This document shows positions 12,561 to 23,493 of a DNA stretch of 64,000 nt, piece after piece. How positions within the stretch are numbered: the first letter of the stretch is position 1; every line of letters begins with the position of its first letter. Origin of the DNA: Amorphophallus konjac (lineage: Eukaryota > Streptophyta > Magnoliopsida > Alismatales > Araceae). The stretch is from NCBI GenBank assembly GCA_022559845.1, contig CM040123.1, positions 322,443,933 through 322,507,932 of the forward strand, in the 5' to 3' direction. Both the position numbers and the translations under genes were made by a program. The notes under the pieces were generated by a model. It made no database searches, was not told the DNA's origin, and saw nothing but the letters and a program-made list of their open reading frames with translations.

Positions 12561-12599
12561 TGTGAATGGTACCTTTCATAAGCCCGTCATTCTTGGGCG

Positions 12600-13790
12600 C
12601 TTCATCATCTAAGACCGCATTGAGACGAGCCTGCCTCTTACGTCCACCACCAGACGATTGTTCCTTCATGAGAGGGCAGTCTGGCATGCGATGCTCCCGG
12701 CTGCCACATCTTAAACAAGCGCTAAGGCGCTTCCAGCATTCCGCGGCCGAGTGGCCGAACTTTTCACAAAAGGTGCAAGCCGCCCTGACTTGCTATTCCT
12801 CCTCCTTGACTTTCTTATTCTTCTGAGAGCTACTTCCGTTCCCGTTTCTCGACCTCTTCTTGCTATCATGGGGTTTATAGGCTCCGTGATGCTAAATTTC
12901 TCCTTCTTATTTCACTGATCTGATCGTCGGCTTGACTCTTCATCTTTCCCTTTAATTTTTCAACCTTTTCCAAGGTCCTTTCACAGAGATATGCCCGCTA
13001 GACCATCTCCGCATAAGTACGGATATTTTGAGTCCCGAGCTGCTGAATGAAATCGGGTCATAACCCGTCCATAAATCGATTGGCCTTCAATAAATCAGTA
13101 CTAACCAGATGAGTTGCATATGGTGCTAGCCTGGAAAATTGCAGTTCATATCGGCAACCGTCATCATTCCCTGACGTAGAGAAGCGAACTCCATAGCCTT
13201 TCTCTCTTTAACATGTTCTGAAAAATACTTGGCACGGAATAAGGTAAGAAAACCTTCCCATGTATGTGGCGTGTCAGCTGGAGGTGCCGAAACCGACTTC
13301 CACCATGTACGTGCATCTTTGTTGAGTTGAAAGGTAGCAACATGCACTTTTTTCTGGTCTGTACATTGTATGACGTCAAATATTCGGTTCATTTCATCGA
13401 TCTAGTTCTCGGCCTATTCTGGATTCGAAGAACCATAGAAACGTGGAGGATTTAAGCTTCAAAAATTGTGATGCAAGTCCCCAGCTCTTGCTCCGGTACC
13501 CACTTGGGCTATAGTTTGCAGCGCCTGTGTGAGGCCCGCAACAGTTTGCTACATACCATCCCAGTCTATGTGATGAGCCATTATAACAATAAGGTACCTG
13601 AGAGAAATAACAAGTTGTTAATTCCCATGGAATTTTGAAAGGGATCAATCTAGAGCTAGTTTACTATCTTATCCCGGGCTCTACCCAATTCTCACGTGGG
13701 TGGGAAATTTCTTCCTTAGTTCATTGGTATGGGTCCTTAAACCTTGGACTTGTCCTATGACATGTCTTTCTCCCAAAGTCCTTAGACTTA
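12600..13790 (-). pseudogene. gag: Element A gag (capsid and two CCHC zinc knuckles), broken
   Basis: The gag core is readable at 13126-13392 (WKSVSAPPADTPHTWEGFL, AKYFSEHVKERKAMEF, SLRQGMMTVADM). Two zinc knuckles are encoded at about 12667-12781: CTFCEKFGHSAAEC and CLRCGSREHRMPDC, both CX2CX4HX4C, which bind the genomic RNA. Several frames and stops interrupt the gene. The same double knuckle occurs in element B at 58684-58798 with nearly the same residues, linking the two elements to one family group. Confidence 0.87.
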
Positions 13791-13804
13791 GGCTTTGATA
13801 ACAA
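13791..13804 (-). promoter_or_regulatory. Element A primer-binding site (initiator tRNA-Met), degenerate
   Basis: The - strand reads TTGTTATCAAAGCC, 12 of 14 identical to TTGGTATCAGAGCC, the usual site complementary to initiator tRNA-Met. It lies a few bases inside the end of the 5' LTR. Confidence 0.8.
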
Positions 13805-13810
13805 CTTAAC

Positions 13811-16800
13811 AGTCACGCCCCGAGCCTTTATTACAGCGGAAGATGATCTCGGGAAACGTGAACAGCCGACATGGTAAGCCTCTTGCAAGCAAGAATAGTT
13901 AGAGCGCAATAACAATCACACATAAGATGCAATTGCACAATAAAATTACTCAAAACCCATCTTTATTTCATATCATAATTCAAATACATAATATTCCACT
14001 CTTTCTAGACTCAAAAAAATAAAAAATTACATGAACTCGATCTAGACATTAATGACTTCCTAAGTCTTCTCTCAATCTTATGTGACTTTCATACGCTCTC
14101 GGACCCGCCACTTGAATAACTCGAATCCGAATCCGAACTACTTGCATCTCCTGAAAAGATTGGAAAATAGGTAATGAGCACACTTGTCCAGTAGGTATCT
14201 TCGCATCAACATGTAGGTAATATTAAAGTGATTAGCATTTTAGCTCTAAAGACTAAGGTAAAATCATGCGAATGCGATAAATCATGTAAATAAATCAAAG
14301 TAACAAGACATGATCAAGTTATTATAGGATTGAGCAAGCATGATCAAGCAAGAATGTAATTATGGCCTTTCATGAACAAGAATGTAACGAGAATGTACTA
14401 GCAAGTCAAGCAAGAATGTACTCTTCACTTAGTAACAAGTACTTCATGAATACATGTGGATTACCGTGGATATTTCCATAAGGATTATCATGGATACCGT
14501 GGATTTTCACTTATTTATAAAGAAAGTACTCCCAATGCAATGCGACGCCAGTAGCATCATACCCCATGGTTTATAATAGTATGTTTCCGACAATCAGCCG
14601 AGGGGATTAGCATAGAGCCCTTGAACATAATCGGTGCTCGAACCACATCTTCAAGTATAAATCAAGCTACTTCCACGCATATAAATAATGTGACCAAGAA
14701 TGTATAATCTCAATGATATTTACAGGATAAAGTAACCAAAAATAAGAATGCTTCTATTGAGAATACGGGATTTCAATAAATGCATTAATAACTAGGTTAT
14801 GCCATAGAAACAAATCGGCAGCATAACGGTACATTCCTTAACTTTTAATTTCTTTTACTTAGATATCTTTAAAATAATGTAGTAAGTTCTAGATAATCAA
14901 TTGGACTATCTAGGATCATAGGAATATTAACCCTTTGGGTCAAACCTTGAGTTAACAGTACTCAGGTAATTAGCGGTCGTTTACTGGGCCATTACACGAA
15001 TATAGCGGTCTAGTTCTGGACCGTTAAATACAAGACTTGTTCGATATTTGAAACAGATTCTCTGGAGTCTTTAGCGGTCAAAGAAAGATCTGTCAAGGTT
15101 CCGTTAGCGGTCGAATGGAGGCCCACTAGTAGTCTCTGGCGGTCAATTATTGGGCCGCTAAGTTCAAGAAACATAAAACATCGGTATAAGTGCATTCTAG
15201 ACAATTGGGCTTTAATGGTACAACCAACTCGGCGTCCTGATGGGAATCCCAGACTCAGAGAGAATTACGGAGGCCTTGAAACAAGATTTCCTAGTCAATT
15301 GGAAGGAATATCCAAAGGAGAGGTTATCAAGTCCAAGATTATGTTCCTATAAGTGCAAAGTGTAACTAATGGTCATATACCGGGAATATATGTCATGTAC
15401 TTATGAAATTGCCTCTGAGATAAGAATAGAATGTGTACAGTGATAAACCAACGTTCAATCTCGTCAATGTAGCATTTAAAACATAATTTAGTACAAGATT
15501 ATATGGTTTTTGGCATGAAACTATGATATGCTTAAAATAATCCTAAGAACCATAAAGAACATGAAATCACGGTTATGAATCAGTAAAAATACTCAGAGTA
15601 ATAAAATAACATTAAAACAGGTTGGAACATAGTTAACTAGGCTTATTATAAGCTAAAGGGGTTGTTCTTAAATTTGTCTCAGTTTAACAGAAAATAGAAC
15701 ACTGGCGGTCTATTATAGAGCCATTACAGGAAGTTGGCAGTTTATCGTAAGGCCGCCAGAGAGACAAAAACGGTCTATTTCTGATCCGCCAGAGGTTTCA
15801 TAGAAAAACAAGTTACAGAGTGTTTAGCGATTTATCATAGGGCCGCTGAACTGGGTTTGGCGGTCTAAGTTTTGGCCCCGCTAGAGCACGTCTGACAAAA
15901 AATTAGATATGTGCAACTAGATGCTAACTACTACACATCATGTCTGGAAATCAACATATTATAATTTCACAGCATGATAGAACGGAGATAACATGCATGG
16001 GATCCATGTATTAGAATAAGAATTTATTTAGTTCATTAGGGCGAGGGAATATGCATGAACATTACACTATATGCATAGACTCAAGTAAAACAAGAAATTC
16101 ATGATCTATAAAGCATGAAATCAAGTGCAATAAGAGGGCTTTTATCCCTAGAATAGTGTTTTAGCCGTTCATGAGATGACCTACCTCTGTTAAGGCTTTT
16201 AGAGATTGAATTTCGGACTGGAAGTCCACCCTAGTTCTGCACTTCTTGTGATAAATCAGTAACTTCACGCCATCATATCTCTTGATCCAATTGACCTAAT
16301 GACGTAAAATTTTGAGGGTAAGAAGTAGATACTAAGGGGAACAGAAAGTTATAAAGGCACTAATGCTAAATACCTCGATTTGGTTCCCTACTTCCTTGAT
16401 CTTCACCGGACTTTTGCTTAGTTTCCTGGGTTGCTAATACGGAACCAGCAACTTGCAGGCGTCTATCTCCTTGTGTATCCTAGCACGAAATTTTGGGAGA
16501 TGTTAGTCCTATATATTAGGAATAAAAACTTCTAAAGAACTTACCCAAAATAATACCTCCTTACCTTGATTCCACGCGAGCCAAATGTAAGGGTCGCGTA
16601 GGTCAAAACTAGGTTCTATTTATAGGCTTTTAGCTAGGGTGTGAGGATTAGAACAATCCTAGAGTTCTTATTAAACCTTAGATCGACTTCTGAGAGTCCT
16701 TAAGATGTTTACTAGTCCTCCCATCTCGATCTCTAAGAGATAAGATATAAAAATCTAATCTTTTTGCTCTTTCTTCAACTCACAGAACTGTCAGGAAGTA

Positions 16801-17125
16801 GCGGTCCAATTATGGTCCGCCAAATGCCCTTTAGCGATTTTACAATAGACCTCCATAATTATTGGGCGTCGAATTTTAAATTAATTCAAACTCTTTAAGT
16901 CCATTATCCACTTAATTATCCTTATTAATGGGTATTTATCCTTAAATTTCGTAAATAAGCTAATTAACCCTCTAGAATATGGTACAAACTTCATGGGCTT
17001 GGCCCTTAAATCTTTTGGCTTTATTTAAATAGGCTAGGTTAAATGATTACTTTATTTGGGCTTTTAAAAATTATAAAAAATATAAATATATCAAATATAA
17101 TTTACAAAAATTCTGCGGCATTACA
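13811..17125 (-). repeat. Element A 5' LTR (right copy)
   Basis: This partner of 5849-9142 runs from AGTCACGCCCCGAGCC (first base T changed to A) to GCGGCATTACA. The dyad clusters recur at 14971-15030, 15069-15165, 15711-15890 and 16797-16860. Compared with the left copy it has a short extra segment near 14481-14505. It holds no gene. Confidence 0.92.
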
Positions 17126-17720
17126 ACGCCTTTATAGGCTAGCCGCCAGCTCCCAGCTCCAGTCCCGGCTCCAACGCCTCTACAGGCCAGTCACTCAGCC
17201 TCCAGTCCCAGTCCCGGCTACAACGCCTTTACAGGTCGGTCGCTCATCTCCTAGTCCCAGTCTCGGCTACAATGACTTTACAGGCTAGCCGCCAGCTCCC
17301 AGCTCCAGTCCTGGCTACAACGCCTTTACAGGTCAGCCGCCAGCTCCCAGCTCCAGTCTCGGCTCCAACACCTCTATAGGCCAGCTGCTCAGCCTCCAGT
17401 CCCAGTCCCGACTACAATGCCTTTACAGGCCAGCCGCTCAGCCCCCAGTCCCAGTCTCGGCTACAACGCCTTTACAAGCCAGCTGCCAGCTCCCAGCTCC
17501 AATCCTGGCTACAACGCCTTTACAGGCCAGCCGCCAGCTCCCAGCTCCGGTCCTGGCTATAACACCTTTACAGGCCAGTCGCCAGCTCCCGACTCCAACA
17601 CCTGTACAGGCCAGTCGCTCAGCCTCCAGTCCCAGTCCCGGCTACAACGCCTTTACAGGCCAGCCGCTCAGCCCTAGTCCTAATCTCGGCTACAACGCCT
17701 TCACAGGCCAGCCAGCTAGC
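17126..17720 (+). repeat. 48-bp minisatellite array, right part
   Basis: About 12 further copies of the unit seen at 5323-5848, continuing in phase after element A. Some units carry a variant second half with CCGCTCAGCCCCCAGTCCC. Together the two parts hold about 23 units. ORFs such as 17417-17677 translate the repeat only. Confidence 0.93.
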
Positions 17721-18372
17721 TCTAGCTCCGGTCCCCATCTCCAGTCATAATTCCAGTTTCAACCTCCGGTCCCCCTCCCAGTTCCAGTCTTGGCCGCTAT
17801 GTCCCCCAGGCCACCCAGTCGGCTCGGTCCCGGTCTTCCCGGCTAGTATACACTACATTTTCGACTAACAACATGACGTCAGCGGATACTCTACAACTCG
17901 GCTTGTGACCGATGCACCCCTGAATCACTCTGGTAGCCTTAAACCACTTGGACCGTCACACCCCATGGGTCTATGTCGGCTTTACATCACACAAGCTTCC
18001 GTCTTTCAAGGGGTTTACCCCCAACGCCCAGTCCTCCGTCTACCCAGTTCTCGGCGTCCAGATATACTATTCTCCGTGCTCAGTTCCTTCATCCTTGGGC
18101 CCAAAATTGGGTACACCCAATCCCCTATCACTCACACCGGCATGCCAGAAAAAAAAATAATCACGACTAACAGCAAATGGACGCCAGTCCCTGCACACTT
18201 CATGGTTCCACAGAGAAAAGGGGAGTGGGACAACCTAAATAATGGGAACAGAAACCTGGGAGTTTGTCATTAATATTCTATCAAAAAGAAAGAGCTCAAG
18301 GCATGCCCTTAAGGTAACAAAATCTAAACAGCCCGGGTAATATAAACCTAAAAAGGGAGAGAAAAGATACAA
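17721..18372. other. Gene-free stretch between the 48-bp array and the antisense gene
   Basis: The first 100 bp still show decayed array words (CCAGTTCCAGTC, GGTCCCCAT). The rest is unique sequence with overlapping short ORFs and no recognisable domain. Confidence 0.6.
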
Positions 18373-20950
18373 TCATACCTCAGCTCCGCTCCCCTCCAGG
18401 GCCGCAAGGCGAGAGTCGGCAGCAGCAAGCTCCGCCTCCAGGGTGGACAAAAGTTGAGCGCTACCCTTGGCCATCATCTCGGCCATCTGCCACTCAGCTC
18501 GGGTGCGCTCGACGACTAATCTTTGCTCCTCCAAGGCCTTCTCCAAGGCCTCGACCTGGCTCTCTGCCTCCCCTAGCTGTGCGGCACGGTCCTGGGATGC
18601 CAACGCGGTCGCCTCGGCATGGCCCCTCTACTCAGCTACGGATGACACAAGCTGGGACCGCTGCTCCTGCGCCTCCTGAATCACCGCCAGCCTCCGAGTC
18701 CTCTGCTCCTGAGCATCGCGGAGTCGCAGGTACTCGGCCCAGATCCTGACTAACCCGGACATCCAGAGCTCGCGCCAAGCGCGTGGTAGCCCTAGGTGCA
18801 CTCTCGCAGTCTCTGCCTCAGACCCTCTGGAGGAGGGAGAGGGTCACTCTGCAGGTAACCTCGAGCTCTCTGGAGCAGGGCGGCACCTACGCTCATCTCT
18901 AACAGTGGCTCTGGCGGACAGGTGGACGTAGGCCACTCAACCCCTAAATCTGGGGAGAGGTCACCAGACGCAGTTAGCACTCCAGCAGAGCCTGCATAAC
19001 CCCAGCAAACATCAAAGGGAGTATACAATACATGCAGAACTTCCTACGATAAGTAAGGCGAAAAACCTGAGAAAAGATAAGTTCCCATCCTTACCGAGGG
19101 CAAGTCCCTCCGTGCCAGTGGCGTCTCCAGCCGGGGTCGGGGAAGGCAACCTATCCCCCGTCTCGGTGACATCACCCGCCGGGGTCGGAATGGGCAGTGA
19201 CTCCTCCATGACCCGGTCATCTCCAGTAGCCACGGGTGAGGCAGGAGGCCCCCCCAGTCCGATCTCAGCAAGAGTCGGTATGTGATCCTCTCCTGACCCC
19301 GACGCTATATGCAACCCAAAAGCGTCAGCACCCTGTTATCAAGAGCAGACAAATGACAACGGGGAACCGGGGGGAACCCCCATGTACCTCCAAAAGTGTT
19401 CCCAGCCATAGCCGCCTCGCTAGAAGAGCCCCCAGAAGAGGAAGAGGAAGAGCTCGAACTCTCCTCTGTCTCCATGGTCGAGCTGTTGTCGCCCGAAGAG
19501 CTCAATGAAGCCTCCGATGAATTCCCAGAGGCGGCAAAACTAGAGGCCCCTGCAAACCAATAGAGTAAACGAGGTCATGACATGGCCAAACTTTGCACAA
19601 AGGTGACTCTCCAACTAAGGGTTTCAAACAAAATACTCACCAGCCAGAGCACTCCCCTCCGAGACTCCCTCGATGTCGACGGTCTCTTCATCGCCTCCAG
19701 CCATAGTCGCCACAGCGGGTCTCTCTGCCACAGCTACACTCGTGCCACGGGGAAGCTCACCCTCCTCCAGAGGCGAAGAAGTCTCTGTGGCCGACATCAA
19801 AAAGCACCCCAACGTCAATAGACAACACAAAAAGCTTATCATAAGTGACTAAGGCCACAGTCACATACCTGAGGGTCCCATGCTAGAGGCCCCGACCAGT
19901 CCCATAGTGCAAGCAGACACCATTGTCGGTAAAGAAGCAAGCGGTGTATCTGTAGTTGTGGCAGCAAGCCGGGCACGTCCCTAGTATCAGACGGGATCGA
20001 AGCATCCACAATTCCTGGCTCTACCTCGAAAGAGGGAAGGGACACCAACGGACCAGCACTGACTAGCTCTTGAATCATCTCCAGAGTAGCAGTCGGATCC
20101 TCGCCTGTTAAATGACAACATAAGCACAGTCAGCAACTCCGGTCTAACTACTGCGCAACAATGGGAGGGCAACCCCCTCCATCGAAATTCGATGCTTACC
20201 CGGGCCATCCCGGGTCGCTACTAGCTCCTGCCCTCCAGTCGACAGGGGCTCCTGGCCCTGCACCGCAGAAGGAGCCGCGGTTCCTGACGCCTCAGCCACC
20301 TCTGCACAACACCGCCAACTATGTTATCCCCCAGAACCGAGAACGGCTATAATCAAGGTGTCCAGTCCCAGAAATCCCTACCTGGCTGGGTGCTCGCCGA
20401 GGCCTCCCAGGACTCAAAGTCAGGGAAAGTCTTGATATTGGGGAGGGCCTCGTCCATCACGTGAAGGAACCCCTCCATATCTATCTCGCACTCGACCCCG
20501 TCATCAGGCAATGGGTCGACCCCGTGGGGCGGCGAGAAAGCCATGCCCGCCCGGGCCTCCGACGGAGCTACAAGACACAAATCCAGCAACGCGGGGTTAG
20601 TCAATCATCACGGCTAAACCAACAAGACACAAGAAAGGCGGATACGACACTCACTCGAAGCCAGCACTGCCTCAATATGTCCGCCAACCGCGGGTCCCTG
20701 AGTGGACTCGCCTGTCTCCCCTGCTCCGGTTTCTACCCGGGGATGCTTTCGCCAGGGTTGGAGATATCCGTTCCTGACCCCAGAAGATGTTCCTGTGAAA
20801 GGGTGATCCCCTTCCTCCGGAGTACCTGCCAATGAGCAACCACATAAAATGCCTCAGTCACATAAAATAACAAAGTACAGGTAACAGACTCAAGAAGAAG
20901 TCTTACCTACGGCCGCAAAGGGCGTCAACGGCAGAGGGACTGGTGACACA
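18373..20950 (-). pseudogene. Antisense multi-exon gene inside element F: acidic, Ser-rich, C-terminal coiled coil
   Basis: Several - strand frames are bounded by splice-like sites. Donors (seen as AC on the + strand) lie near 19093, 19385, 19640, 19866, 20196, 20380, 20652 and 20905. Pieces in order: GTPEEGDHPFTG (about 20820), APSEARAGMAFSPP to SWEASASTQP (20570-20385), GEDPTATLEMIQELVSAG (about 20105-20050), a short piece at 19840-19630, a serine run (19505-19387), PTPAGDV/PTPAGDA repeats (19314-19095), and a last exon ending in a coiled coil rich in Glu, Leu and Ala (18603-18373). A TAG at 18628-18630 breaks the last exon, so this copy is probably dead. No known domain is recognised. It lies downstream of pol and opposite to it, the same plan as in element E. 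Exon edges are my reading, not proven. Confidence 0.6.
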
Positions 20951-22218
20951 TATATTTTTAAATTAAAATTCTTTTGGCGTGCCAGTCACGTAGGTGACAA
21001 ATTCATTATGTGCTCGATCTGACTTGGTCAGTCGATTGTGAGGTTCGTGTCGAGACTCAAAACCCGCCGCACCGTAAAGACTACGGCGTTAATTACATCC
21101 CTCCGAGAGAGGGACAACCCTTGATTAATCGCCAAAATAGAAGAACCATGGGGCCCGTAGAATACATGAAAGATGTATTCGCATGCCAGCACACAACATG
21201 GTAGTATTTATTCATTAAACCGGCTTTCGGTACAAGGCGGAGAACTTAGGTCCGAAGACCATCATCACGCATAGTGAAAATCTCCGGTCGGGCATAACCT
21301 GACTTTCTGCTAATCACTATTTGATATACCAAAGAAGCGGCTCATACAAGCATACAAGGAAATAGTATTTAGTTTTATTATTATTTATTTGATCGTTTAT
21401 TCATAATTTTAAAAGAGATTTCGGCAACGTCTCTCTAGCTTCAAGAGTTATCGGGGCCTTCTTATTTTAAGACTACGCATGGCATTAGGTACACACATAT
21501 GGGCCCACGAGGTGGGCCGAGCATGACCGTGTTTGGGCATACTCATGTAATGTCGGGACAATGTATGCCGAGATACGGCAAATTTGCTGTTCAAGAAACG
21601 AGAGAATGCGGTTGAAACCCGATCGAAACGAACTGAAGCCAACGAATTATTGGCCTAGAGCGAAGTTATGCCATAACCATAATGGGATGAATCCCGAAGT
21701 TCAGGCATGACTTGTCGGGCATCATTAATATTCCCCGTACTCGAGTCCAGAGGAGGTGAGAGCCCCGAGGCGGGTACAATCATGTTCATTGTTTGTTATC
21801 TATTCTTGTTATTATTTTAGATGCATGAATATGTCTCTTCTTTTCATTCTTTGTTCTTATTTCGTTTATGTTATTCCCCTTTGTATTGTTTATTTGTTTA
21901 TCTTAACATTGCATGTATATATTTTATTTCCTTTATTTCCCTCTGTTTGATTATTATTTATTTATCATTCTGTTTATTCAATTACCATTTTTATTCTCTT
22001 TGCTTATTTATTATTTTTTATTTTTTTATCCTTTATTCGGCCATTATTCGGTTAGCATGGTTCTATCTTCTTTTTATTATTATTATTTGTTTGTTTTTTA
22101 TTCTAACCATTTTTTTTATTTCTTCAATTTTGAATGATTGTGTTTATTTATCTCATTATTGATTTGTTTTCTTTTGTTTTTATTTATTTATTTATTTTTA
22201 TTATTATTACTATGTATA

Positions 22219-22245
22219 CTTATATATATATATATATATATATAT
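22219..22245. repeat. TA microsatellite
   Basis: An uninterrupted run of about 13 TA units. Confidence 0.95.
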
Positions 22246-22541
22246 GGAGTGGGGGTTGAACGTATTGGCCTGGGTGGATTAGTGTTAATATGTGATTAGC
22301 ACTAAATGGATGGATTAGTGGATTGAGTTACGTGAGTGTAGGTTTCATATGTATATGTATTGAGTTGTACGTGTGTTTTGCTTATTACATGGATGCATGC
22401 ATTAAGTATGTTTAATACATATGAGTGTTGCGTGTTTTTTCTTTTAGGTGTTTATGGTTAATGAGAGGGGACGGAGGATAGGTGCACGTGTGCATTGAAG
22501 GTCGATGTAGGGTGATGGGCTGGCGTAGGATGGGGAGGTGA

Positions 22542-22710
22542 GGTCGGTGCAACGTATGCACCGACGTTGGGGCGGTCAGTGCAAGGCTGGGTCGGATGCG
22601 GAGAGGAGGTCGGAGCAAGGTACTCACCAATGCTAGGGGCGGTCAGTGCAGGGTGATGGGGAGTGGAGGTCGGTGCAAGGTATGCACCGACGCTAGGGGC
22701 GGTCGTATGA
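22542..22710. repeat. Three repeats of 60-66 bp, two with a hairpin
   Basis: Units start with GGTCGGTGCA or GGTCGGAGCA at 22542, 22608 and 22668 and end with GGGGCGGTC. In the first and third, GTCGGTGCA pairs with TGCACCGAC across a 5-base loop, giving a 9-bp stem. Confidence 0.8.
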
Positions 22711-23493
22711 ACGCATGGTTGCATTTATGTGTTTGGTTGTTTTGTTTGATGCATATATATATTAGAGAAGGATGGGGCATGACGGTGAATGCTGTATGCG
22801 TAAATGAGATGGGGAAGGGTTTGGGGGTATGTGCATGGTTTTACTTTGGTGTTTAGTGTACATGCGAATGGGCTTCACGTAGTGTCGTTGTTTTCTTTAT
22901 ATTGTTACATGTGTACAGATGGGAGTACGGGGGGATATGTGTTACGTATGAGAACGGCGTGTGTGTGTATTACATGAAAAAATGAAAGTGCATATGTATG
23001 CATTATATGGGAACGTGAAACGGTGGTGATATCAGGTGATATGGTGAGGCATTAAGTAGCGTGGTTCAAAAGGTGAGACGGTAGAGATATTATGTGATAC
23101 GGTGGCGTCGTCACAGACTCAACGCCTCTCTCCCTTTATTTTTTTATTTATTCATGTTTGTTTTATTTATTCGTGTTTGTTTTATTTTTGTTGTTCAATC
23201 CAGAGGTCCTCACGAAAATTGGGCAGTATCTCCCCTAGACCCAGAGTGTTCGGAGAGTAATAGGACATACACATGGGGGAGGCCGGTGTAAGTCCATAAA
23301 TCAACTGAGAAGCCCAATGGGCCTATCTCAGAATCCGAGATCAACACTTACTGAATCCTGAGGGCTAGCCTACTAAGGACTCGTGATGATCCGGAGAAAC
23401 TGCGGAGGGTCAGAATGTAGCAAAGTGAATGACATTTCATGTCTCACCTTGTGCAAAGCGCCTTCCAGGGGGACATGCCTTGGTATGGCAGAC

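Larger units (their letters stand above)
5849..17125 (-). mobile_element. Element A: complete but inactivated Ty3/gypsy chromovirus (Tekay/Del-like)
   Basis: Two LTRs of about 3.3 kb (5849-9142 and 13811-17125) flank a - strand internal region of about 4.7 kb in the order primer-binding site, gag, protease, RT, RNase H, integrase, chromodomain, polypurine tract. Long LTRs and a C-terminal chromodomain fit the Tekay/Del branch. The element sits inside the 48-bp array; the flanks CTACAATGCA and ACGCCTTTATAGG are halves of array units, so the target duplication is blurred (ATGCA against ACGCC). The LTRs differ by scattered substitutions and small indels, and every coding domain carries stops or frameshifts. 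Confidence 0.94.
20951..23493. other. Gene-free low-complexity stretch, possibly the 3' LTR of element F or an unrelated repeat
   Basis: AGAGGGAC followed by TGGTGACACA at about 20934-20950 could be a polypurine tract and LTR start of element F, but the partner LTR is outside the window. A very T-rich block runs 21780-22200; its frames rich in Phe, Leu and Tyr are composition artefacts. I see no gene. Confidence 0.5.

Noticed and set aside
21756..22162. Hydrophobic ORFs rich in Phe, Leu, Tyr and Ile that look like membrane proteins
   Set aside because: The DNA is a T-rich low-complexity block; three frames give the same kind of peptide.
22458..22724. Repeating PTSPHP-type ORF on the - strand
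   Set aside because: Translation of the 60-66 bp hairpin repeat; no supporting features.
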